The notes under the pieces: model-generated
What the model was told of the DNA's origin: nothing
Databases searched by the model: none
The model's input: the letters and a program-made list of their open reading frames with translations, nothing else
Translations under genes and position numbers: made by a program
Assembly (NCBI GenBank): GCA_009741485.1
Contig: CM019230.1
Coordinates: forward strand, 3,808,619 to 3,872,618
DNA length: 64,000 nt
Direction of reading: 5' to 3'
From: Malurus cyaneus samueli
Taxonomy: Eukaryota; Chordata; Aves; Passeriformes; Maluridae
Part shown: piece after piece, positions 1-9,800 of the stretch
Position numbering within the stretch: position 1 is the stretch's first letter
How the letters are laid out: each line of letters begins with the position of its first letter

Positions 1-2990
1 TCTGCTGACCCCTGCTTGCCCTGAAAGCAGCAGCGTGTGTGCTGTTACCCAGAGGTGATTCCAACATCTTGAGCAAGCAGGAGGCATTATTTAGGCTCCA
101 GGGAGGAGCAGCCGCTGAGGCTGCAGGCAGCTTTATGTGAAAATCTCCTTCTCGTGAAAATATCCTTATTAATAAAACAGTAGGGAATGCAGAAAAGCAG
201 ACTGATCTCAGAGTAAAATGTTTCTTTGGGAGCTCCCTGAGGAGTCAGTAGCAGCTTGTTACGGAACTAACATGGCTTTTACTGCCGCAGCCATGTGAAT
301 GAGAAATATTTCAGTGTTCGGGGCAGTTAATAGAGGCACAAAGCAGGAAAGCTGGGCATGCAGAACAAGTGCCTTGAGTAACAAAACCCGTAGCTACTGG
401 AAAACCTCCTGAAAGGTTCTGAGTATGAAACAATCCATGACCTAATTAGGTGGCACTGTTACTGCAGAATAGAGGAAGGAAGGGAAAGAAAGCAAGGGGA
501 AGATGAAGGCGGGAGAGACAGAGAGGCCTAAATACTCAGGAGATGAGTCCAAGCTGGAGCTGGTCAACCCTGACGTGTTGTTTAACACACACAAACACTC
601 CAGGATGAGGGAGGCGCAGATGAGAGGGGATTTGCTGCGTGCTCATGGACAGTCTCCTTATTTTATACACTGAGATGAATGAGGGAAACAAACAAGAAAC
701 ACCAGATTTTGTTGGGATCTGGAATGAACAAATAATATCCATGCTGGTTTCTGCTACTAAAATACCACATTTTTCTTCAAGGGGAAAAGAATGGGTTACG
801 GATCTCTAAGCAGCCCTGTAGGAAACAAGTATTACAGTGAATTGGGCCACAACGTGAGAAGGATGTGATCTATTCTGCATCCTCGCCAGGATTCCCCTGC
901 AGCCCTGGCAGAGCCCAGTTCAGAGGCCACTGGCACCTCAGAGCCAGGAAGGGCACAGTTTACGTGTGCAGGTCACCGGGGTGGCACAAAGCAGCCCTCT
1001 GCAGAATAGGCTCAGCAATGCCAGAGTTATACCAGACCATCACACAAGGCTTCAGGAGAGTAATCAGAAATATCCACATGGATACTGCCATGGGGGACAT
1101 GGGCACAATGTCTCTACAAGGCAGGAGGAAAACCCAGACCATTTAACCCATAGCAGACTAAACCCAATGAGTTCACCACACACCACCTGAACCCACCTCT
1201 GCCCAAGGGAGCACAGGGACGCACCTCTCACTCACCAAGGCTGACAGATTCTTTCTGAAAAAACAACAAGCCAGACTCTTAATTAGGGAGTACGGTCCCA
1301 GTGCTGACCTCAGTGAGCTGCGCTGATTGAAATGGCAAAGTTCTGGTCTGGTATCTCCCAAGAGATCCTGGAAGTGCAGCAGAGTGGGCTCAGCCAAATC
1401 CTCGTTGCCTCAACCCCAGAGGTCCCCGGCTGTGCCACAGCTGCTGCCCACGGACACTTCTGTGAGCTGCTCTGGGCCAAGGAGAGCTGATGAGGTGAAG
1501 CAGCCTCATCTGGCTGCCAGTCAAGTATGACAGCCCCCACTTGAACTACACACTCATTCCAACAGGCAACCAAAGCTACAGGGATCTGGCCTGACCATCA
1601 GATGTGTGAAGTCTTTGAACTAAATTCCTTTAAACCCACGTCCCCCCCACAGAAAGCACTTGTATGACTGCCCGATCAAAAAGCATCGATAAATTGAGCC
1701 GTGACTTCCCTTCCTCTCACTGCAGCATTCACTGTTCCCAAGAGATCTGAATCCTCCACTCTCTGTACTCTGTGACTAATCTCTTTCATCCCCACAGCAG
1801 GAGCTGTGTGAAGCGCTGCGGTTTGGGGCTGGGTGGCACGGAGGGTGCCTGTCCCTGGCTGAAGGACAAGCAGACACCCTCAGCTCCCTGGAGCAGCCTG
1901 AGTCATCCCCCAGAGCACTGACTGAGCTGTGTTCCTCGGGATACAGCTTTAGGCAGCGGAGCTGTGACAGAACTGCACAGGAGGAGCAGAGCACAGCCCT
2001 GGCTTTCCTCAGAGCAGCAGAGGTGCCATTGCAGGAGCTGGGCCAGCCCAGCTGTGAGTCCCATAGCTCTGCACTGACCTGCACCTTGTAGGATGGCCCA
2101 CCTTCCTCAAAGGATGTGCCACCATCTGTGCACACCTCAGCCCCAAAACGCTTCAAGCTGGAGTGCAGAATGCCTGCAGTGACTGCTGTTTGCAGCAAAG
2201 AGCGGGGAGGGGTTGCCATGAGCACCAAGCAGCCAGTCATGCCCACCCACCCCCAGCAGCCCACGCAGCACATCACATGCCAGGGAGAAAGGCTCTGTGT
2301 GGGCTCGCTCTGAGTGCACTGCGAGATCAGCTCTTCCCGAGGCCACACTGAGGCTGTGACAGAGGCCAGAGATGGATTCAGACACCCCTATCCTAAACCA
2401 GCCATACAATCACAATCATATCCTCTCCTCTGGTTTGGGATAAATCTCCATATATTCCACAATCACTTCTTACTCCACTAAAAGCAAACAAAAACACTTC
2501 ACAAAGAAGAAAAGCTTGGTGGGAAGAAAACCTCACAGCACATTCCAGTTCTGCCTAATAAAAGACACCTTAGAACACAGGGAACAGCTCAGCTGAGTTT
2601 TTCCCTTCAAGCCTGCTTCATCACTCTGCCTTGGGTGCCCAAGGAGTGGGAATGGCTCGCTGTGCACTGCATGGCTCCTGTTGCATCAGCCGTGCCGGGA
2701 GATGTGCAGAGCCAGGGGCTGTCCCCGCTCTGCTGTAGGTACCATGCACACAATGCCACGGCTTGCTCCTGAAAAGAACACGCTGACAAAGGGGGAAGGG
2801 GCAGGCTCTGCTTTCCCAGTCTCTAAGATTTTCTAAGACTCTCCTTCAGCCCCGTGCCACTCAGTTAATGGCTGGTTAAAGCAGCTTCACACTAATTGAA
2901 AGCAGGCTTCTGTATATTTTAACTGCATTTTAGCACGATTTACATCCCTGAACTACAGCACGCTTAACAAAGATCACTTCAGAGGGAAGA
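1..2990. other. intergenic or intronic DNA, no gene seen
   Basis: I see no gene here. The block from about 1780 to 2350 is GC-richer than its surroundings and open in several frames at once, including a 190-codon minus-strand frame, which is what GC-driven loss of stop codons looks like. None of the translations resembles a known domain. The minus strand at 1236-1254 carries a short segment with strong splice signals on both sides; this is discussed as a finding. A long purine tract at about 470-530 reads as an excellent polypyrimidine tract on the minus strand, but it is not followed by a convincing exon. Confidence 0.6.
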
Positions 2991-3010
2991 AAACATTCCT
3001 TAATTTCAAA

Positions 3011-3310
3011 TTGTACTTACTGAGAGCGGCTGTGGAAGTCTCTACGGGAACTGCAGAGTCTCTAAAGCCCGTCTCAGCCGCAGCAAAGTTTTCTCTTGCC
3101 TTGCACAAGCGGGATGTGAAGGCAGACCTGGGACACGCTCTGTCTGTGCTGATGCGGGCTCTCAACTGTGTATCGTTGCCAAGACACCCGGGGCAGACTC
3201 CAAAGCTCCCAGATCTCGCCCTGGCCAAGGCATTCCTAATCAAATGCTCCTTTCAGCGCGGCCACAGGCATCACACAGGGCTGAACAGCATCGTTTGCTT
3301 TGATTCAGGT
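3011..3310. promoter_or_regulatory. CpG-retaining pocket, possible conserved element
   Basis: Roughly 300 bp keep many CpG dinucleotides in a CpG-poor background, including clusters around 3026-3080, 3110-3175 and 3255. On the minus strand the left edge carries a strong donor-like sequence (gtaagtac reading down from 3020). On the plus strand the right edge has a 52-nt segment (3257-3308) with a cctttcag acceptor and a cag|gtaaag donor. The sequence is therefore compatible with a regulatory element, a small divergent promoter or an untranslated exon. No TATA box or recognised domain is seen. CpG retention suggests constraint or low methylation, but that is inference. Confidence 0.3.
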
Positions 3311-5369
3311 AAAGATAAACTTCCATTCAGTGTTTTCATTAGTTTGAAATGTTGCATATTAACGAAACATTTCCTATATGGAATTGTAATCGGTGCTAAA
3401 AACTACGTTAGTTTTTTTAAAAATAAATAAACTTTTTGCCTCACCCCCCTGCTTTGAGCTGCTCCGAGATCACAGAAACAATGGCAGGATTGAAGTCTGC
3501 CCTCAGGTTTGATGCTGCAGGCAGCAGTGGAATCAGTTATTTCTGAACAAGTGTAAGAATCTGCTATGCCAAAATTTCATGATCTGCAATTGAATTATTC
3601 TTGATGGAAACACAGGGAATTCATAAAATCAGCAGCTGCAGGACACACAACTGAACTTCTGCATAGTGGCAACAGGTCCTGGGCAGTCAGCTCTCGTGGT
3701 ACCAAGGTTTATCTCAAGGATTTCACAGCCCAAAATACAAAATGTATGAAGTTTCTGAGAGCAAGAAATAGCCAGACAAGAAGAAAACAGAAGTCTCAAG
3801 AGCAGCAGAAGCCAAACTGTCTATCTGAAAGAATAGCTCTGCTGCCTCTCATCAGTATATTACAGGTGTCGTTTTGGGCTCTCACCCTTCTGAATTTGTT
3901 GTCCCTTTCACAACGTGCAATTTTGTTAATGGCTATTGCATATCTTAGCGGTGTTAAGATGGAGAAGGTTCACAGAGCTCACGGGAGCCTGTGCAAAAAC
4001 CAGAAGAGAGAAACAGGTATTTAAGAATCCCATTTTCCTTTGCTCCTATATTACAGCTGATCCTAAATGAACTCCAGCTTCCTTGTTTAACATTAATCTT
4101 TGTTTCTACAGGTAAGCTGACTACAGTAAGAATGTTTACATTATGGAAGTTGGATCAAAGCATTTTAAAATTATCAGTATGACTGATCTGACAGTTGTTT
4201 TTCCCTTTTTTTTTTTCTATATGCTCATAAACAGTTCTGAAAATGACTTCTTGAGTTTGGGTAGGCAACATTTTTCAGTATCTTTCAATTTTTAGTGGTA
4301 TAGAACAAACACTTCCTGCCCATTTCTATAATTTAATCATAAACTAGACCAACTTCTAACATTCAGATTTCTACAACAATGGAAATTCATGAACCCTGAA
4401 TTTTGCTGATAGGAGTTGCTCAAAGGGAAGGATCAAACATTACCAATATTAGAGTTTTCAGGGAGGATATACTTTAATCCTCTTCTTTCCTCCTACAGTT
4501 ACCATCATAGGTGTGTAAGTAACTTAAAATGAACTCCTTGCACTAGACCACGTGTAGTGTGGTTCGAGTAAACCAGTTAAATGCACCCTCCCAGTGAGCC
4601 TCAGTTCCTGACTTCTTGTAAAGGAGAGTGAGAAGCAAAATGAGACAAGGAAGTACCACGGGAAAATAACTCTGGATTTGCATCTGGGTTTTTACACTTC
4701 ATTGTACTGCCTCACACACATTTTGGAAGGAGAAAGATAAATTGCTCTTCTGCCTGCTCCTGGCACTGCATTTGCATTGAGCCCTGGGGTGTTCTGCCTC
4801 CAACCAGCTTCATCACTCTGCCCAAATGAGATTAAGCGTGAATAGTTCTGCCAAAAAGATGATCATCTGTTAATAGAACTAGCTCTGGACACCCCAGGGA
4901 GTGAGGCACCTGAGACAGCTCATGCTCTTTCCACACAGATGCTGAAGGCACATCACTCTCAAGCAGGCACGGCTCAGTTTCTAGGTCAAATCACGGCATA
5001 GTTGGGCCTGATGTCCATAAAATTTAGGAACAGAGCCAGGGGCTACAGGGCAGAGTGTGAAGACAGTTCTCCAACAGAGTTAGGATGTCCCGGGGTATGA
5101 ACTGAGAGGGAAGGGCTCCACACTTGGCAGCAAAGACTGGCAAATATTACAATTAAATAACCCGACTATGTTTAAAAATGTATCTCTCCCATTCACAATT
5201 TCCATGAATTTTTAAGAAGGTCTAATTCTGAGAAGGTAAATTAACTCCTTATCTGTTCACACTTAAAGCTTTTTAAACAGCAGTCCTGAAGTCTGGAATA
5301 GATTCAGCAGGCAGCAATGTCCTGACCTTACATAGGAATATTTGCTTAATAAAACCACGGTTTTATCAG
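3311..5369. other. AT-rich non-coding DNA with splice-like sites
   Basis: No gene was recognised. The plus strand holds a zero-length-exon motif at about 4090-4117, listed separately. About 390 bp downstream there is a very pyrimidine-rich acceptor ending at 4498, followed 16 nt later by a gtaagtaa donor (4515). The open frames at 3746-4182 are short and show no recognisable domain. Otherwise it is ordinary AT-rich sequence. Confidence 0.55.
4090..4117 (+). promoter_or_regulatory. possible recursive splice site (acceptor fused to donor)
   Basis: A pyrimidine-rich stretch ends in tttctacag and is followed immediately by gtaagctg, so a 3' splice site abuts a 5' splice site with junction 4111|4112. 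In long vertebrate introns this arrangement (zero-nucleotide exon or recursive splice site) lets an intron be removed in steps. The polypyrimidine tract is moderate and the donor lacks the final T of the consensus. It would only matter if a plus-strand transcript crosses this point, and no plus-strand coding exon was recognised nearby. It could be chance. Confidence 0.2.
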
Positions 5370-5620
5370 ACTGTTTCCTTCTGTTTCCTTTCCGGTGGGT
5401 AATGGAAGGTACACCCACCACTTCACTTTGACGTGTGTAACCCAGAAAAGCCTCAGCTCGCTGTAAAAAACGCCAAGTGATACGTTTCTTTGTTAGAAGA
5501 TGCCTCGGGGCTCTTGTCGCATTCTTCTAAACACGTCAGGAAAAACGAAATGCATTGTTAACAGCTAGTAGAAAAGCATTACACATTAGTCATTCTTCTC
5601 CTGAAAGGAAAAGAACAATT
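5370..5620. promoter_or_regulatory. CpG-retaining block with stem-loop, possible conserved element
   Basis: Seven or more CpG dinucleotides occur between about 5430 and 5560 in a CpG-poor region. Within it, 5493-5503 (ttagaagatgc) and 5519-5530 (gcattcttctaa) pair as an inverted repeat of 11 bp with one bulged base and a 15-nt loop. No open frame of note covers it. A conserved non-coding element or a structured RNA segment are both possible, but nothing in the sequence identifies a specific family. Confidence 0.28.
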
Positions 5621-6100
5621 TCTGATGAAATATCGTTCCCATTATATTCCTAGATTGCTTTGCTGGGTAGCTGCCCTGTCTTTCACAAGCCTCAGGCAGA
5701 AAATAGGGATTCTGAAAGAGAAATTTGGATACTCCTGAAAAGAATTAAAAGAAAATGTGAAAGTTCTCACTAGAACAATTTTGTAAAGGCTGGTGCCAAT
5801 CAGTTTCTTAAAGTGTTCTTAAAGATTAAACAAATAAAAAATCAAGTCAAAATGAAAAAGTGAAACTTCCAATCTTGAAAGACATCAAAATGAGAAACTC
5901 CGCAATTCACAAATAATTTCCCTTTTTCTCAGCCAAAATGTTGTCAAAATCAGCATTTTATGGACATTTCAACTATGAGAGAAAACAGCTTTACCACTGA
6001 ATTTGGCACTCTATCCAGTGCCTCAGCTAGAAATGCCAACACAAAGAGAGAAGCTGAAAGACACGCAGAGAAAAAGCAGAGCCAGCCGGAGCAGCAGAGG

Positions 6101-6520
6101 TGCGAATGGAGTGTGTGTGTGTGCAGGGCTCCTCCACTGCCCTGTGCCATCTCGGTGCCAGCTCGGTGCCAGCTCCTGGCACAGCAATGTGCCCGTGGCA
6201 CCGCTGTCCTGCTCTGGACAGCCTCGGGATCCATCTGCGATCTCAGTGTCTGTGTGTGCAGGGCTCCTCCGCTGCCCTGTGCCATCTCGGTGCCAGCTCG
6301 GTGCCAGCTCCTGGCACAGCAATGTGCCCGTGGCACCTCTGTCCTGCTCTGGACAGCCTCGGGATCCATCTGCGAATGCAGTGTCTGTGTGTGCAGGGCT
6401 CCTCCGCTGCCTTGTGCCATCTCAGTGCCATCTCGGTGCCAGCTCGGTGCCAGCTCCTGGCACAGCAATGTGCCCGTGGCACCTCTGTCCTGCTCTGGAC
6501 AGCCTCGGGATCCATCTGCG
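6101..6520. repeat. three-copy 135-bp tandem repeat (minisatellite)
   Basis: Three head-to-tail copies begin near 6101, 6236 and 6371. Landmarks such as gtgcagggctcctcc recur at 6121, 6256 and 6391, exactly 135 bp apart. The third copy is 146 bp because an 11-bp internal block (a gtgccatctc-type unit) is duplicated. Each copy also contains a nested doublet of tcggtgccagc. The copies differ at only a few positions, so the array expanded recently. The unit is GC-rich and divisible by three, which keeps frames open across all copies on both strands; this explains the longest open frames in the window (229, 209, 172 and 152 codons). Those frames show no independent sign of being genes. Confidence 0.93.
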
Positions 6521-6639
6521 CTCAGCTATTCCCGCCTGGCCGGGGCTGCTGGCCCTAATGCTGCTTTTGTGGCCCAGCATTGTCCAGCAGAAAGGCTTCA
6601 GCTGCTCCTCAATGCCTGTCAGAGCACACTAGCGCTGCT

Positions 6640-6800
6640 CTATAGCTGAGGTTTCGCCCGGTGCCACAGCGAAACCGCGGCTATTTATCCGCTGTCTTAT
6701 TTCCAGTTCGCACTCCTTCCGAGCTGGGCACACAAAGCCGCGGATAAATGGCAATTAAATCGCCCACAATAGGTTGTGTTAACTACGGGTAACTAAGAAG
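6640..6800. promoter_or_regulatory. CpG-retaining block with inverted GCGGATAAAT sites
   Basis: Directly after the tandem repeat lies about 160 bp with ten or more CpGs in an AT-moderate context, which is unusual here. The arms 6680-6692 (gctatttatccgc) and 6740-6752 (gcggataaatggc) are inverted copies matching at 12 of 13 positions, 47 bp apart. They present two TTATCC/GGATAA cores in opposite orientation, similar to GATA-type sites. A homeodomain-like AATTAAA follows at about 6753-6759. The pattern suggests a constrained enhancer-like element. There is no recognisable coding sequence or TATA box. Confidence 0.35.
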
Positions 6801-9800
6801 CCACCTTGATCCCTCTCTGCATCTAAGATATTCACCGCATGACACCGAGGCCTCAGCGCACAAAGACTTTTCAATTTGGGATTAAACGTGTCGCATTGGA
6901 AATAGCTCTGGTAAACCCCAGCAGCAGATTACAGCCGGCAAAGAGGGATGAATGAATGAATGGCTGAGGGAAGTCAGAGGGGATAAGCATTTGCACTGGA
7001 ACAAGAGGTGCACTAACCACCATGAAAACCACTATTTCCAAAAAAATTTTACTGCCTTGAAATATTTCTGGCACCTGCAAACTGCCTGACCATGGAGGAA
7101 GAGAGAAATTCTGGCTGTTTTAACAAAGCCTGACTGCATTTGCTGGAGTTCCAGTTCTTGAATCATGATGAAAATCTGGGAAAAAAAACCCCATCCTGAG
7201 GGAGACTTAACCAAAACCTGCACCAGTAAGAATGAGATTGAGCCCCAGCATAAGTGGAGAAGGCAGACCCAGGGCAGGGTGTGAACTCTCCCCAAGAGCA
7301 CGTGTTGGAAGTGGCAGTGTTTCACAGGAAGACTTTATTTGATTCCAGTTCGCATGATCACTTCTCAAAGCATGGCTTCCTCCTTTCAGGATTTTCCTGC
7401 AGAAAATTTTGCTAGTTGCTCTCCAGATGATTCACATTTAGTCTTAGAGACTATTTTTAGCTGCTTTTATTTCAGCACATGTTCTTGGAGAGTCCCTGCT
7501 ATTTATGTGGTCGACATTTCCCTGCTCTTGGTTCCTCTGGGGAGAAGCTCCACGAGGCAACTTTAGGGAGCACAGCCTGCTCATAGTTCCTCCTTTTGAG
7601 TCTTCCACACAGCAAAGCCACAGCACTCCTGAGGTTGACAGCAGCAGTTTTTATCACCATGAAGTCAGATAATGGAAAGCAAACAAGCCAAGGAAAATCA
7701 AACACATCCAGTTCCTCAAAATGTTTGCAAGGCCATTCTCAGGCTGGTTTGGGCAAAGGTCTGGTGATCTGGACACTGAAGGTGTAATCATGCTGCAAAT
7801 ACAGAGGCAGCTGGGTACAACTGAGCACTGAAAACATGAGAAAATTGCTGCAATATGTCTGGGGTACATCTGACATCGAGACATGAAGTCACCTCTTTGT
7901 TAGGGTCATAGAGGTTTGAAAAAAGGGAGATATTTAATTATCAGTAGGTCCACAGCCAACAGGAGGTAGGGGTACATCTGCTGTTCAAGCTGGACATTGA
8001 AGTCTTAGGGATTAGTTTTATAGCTCTGACACAGATATTATGGGATATAGCTAACAACAACCCAAATCACAAGAACCTAAATAATGTCTCCAGCCCAAGA
8101 GGCAGCTCTGCAAGTGGGAAATGGCAGTGTATTAGCTTTCACTGATTTCTTTCACATACTGCAATAGCATCAAACTATAAAACCATTTTTACACTGGTTA
8201 ATTCCTGTGGATTAAGGTCTGTCTTGCTTTAACTATACCCATAAAAAAGCCTATTTTTATGTAACACAAATGATTATAATTGTAAAGTTTCTGCTGCTCT
8301 TCCAATGTAGTCAATATTTTTGAATGAATCTAACCTTTTGGCAGGATAGAATTTGGATTCTTGCATGCATGCATGCATGCACATAGTCAGGACGCATCAC
8401 AAACATTGGGGAACACAACTGAACCAGAAGGGAATGAGCTGGATGCAGAGAAAAAAGCAATTTCAAGGCACAAATGTTGAACAATTGTAATTTTTATCTT
8501 TGCTGTCTTCCCTGGCTTACAAGTAAATTTCTACCATGGAGACATTCAGCACACTCTAATATACAACCCCATCTTTTAAGAGCATCTTGTATATTGATCC
8601 CCAAAGTATGGCTCAAGCTCATTAGTTTATAATCTGCCAGGTTAGCAAGAGCTCCTGGGGAGCCAACATATGGATGTGCTCTGAGCACATTATCAGCTGC
8701 AGGACAGCAGCTCAGCCATGGCACTGAGCACTGGAGCTGGGCACACTCCTTCCTTGTAGCTAATAGGGCAATAATTAGGGCTGCTGTGTGGTTCAGTAGA
8801 CTAAAAGATTTAGCAGACCAATTTTGTCCCAGGAGGAGTCCAGAGAAGATGGAGGAGTTACACCAGGAGTCAGGGCCCACCGTGCTCCTCTCCTTGAAAC
8901 CCCTGCTTAAAGTCTGGGCTACTGAATAGTAATTAGACAGCTACATGGGAAAGAATTACCTGATTGTGAGATGATTAATTAGTGTGCTGTCAAGATACAA
9001 TTATCCTGGACCTAGGGAATACAGTGTATTTATTCTTTGCTCCTTACAAGATGATGATGGCAACATAAGGCACTTCTGCCCTAAATCCCAAAACGAACAG
9101 CAAAACAGCACAGACAGTAGCACTCAGTGCCCAGGGATTTAATAAAGCTGGGAACATGCAGGACAGACTGACACAGGTCAGTCCTGTCACAGCAGGTCAA
9201 AAACAGACAAGGAAACAGCTTCACAAAGAGCAAGAACCAAGTAAGATCCTACCTGCACCATCCCTCAAATGCACTCAGTGCACAACTCCTGACATCAAAT
9301 GTGCACTTTTACAGCAGGAGGGAAGCAATTTCTGACCAACTCTGGCAGTGTAGGCACCACACTTTGTGACCATCAGCTCCTAATTTTAGCACTGCAAATT
9401 TTTCTCAGCCTTGTATATTTTACAGATACCTGTAGGAACTGGAGAATAAACAGCACATGCACCTCTGGCCCCTGAGACACCAGGGAAAGGCAGGAAGGCT
9501 GATGTGGCGGGGAGAAACAAGATTTCCAAAACTGACTCCTTCTAGCAGAACACAGCCTGACCTAATCAGAACATGCCTTTTGTATGAGGGTGCAGCAAAC
9601 TTATAATACCATCCTTGTCTGGTTTTATAAAGTAGATTTGACACCTACAAACCTCCTAACGCCAGCAGCTTCATAAACTAGTGCAGGTAAGCAAGACAAG
9701 CATGTGCCTTCAGCACAATCCAGAGCTTTGATTCTTTCCCTGGCTGAGGGAAATGATCATTTGGGCAGGCTCTGTAGACAGAGGAACAAGGAAAAGCACT

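Noticed and set aside
1776..2348. 190-codon minus-strand open frame
   Set aside because: It lies in locally GC-rich DNA that is open in other frames as well. The translation has no recognisable domain and no splice or promoter context.
5950..6649. Long open frames (up to 229 codons) on both strands around 6.0-6.65 kb
   Set aside because: They run through the 135-bp tandem repeat. The period is divisible by three and the unit is GC-rich, so open frames arise automatically in several frames and on both strands.
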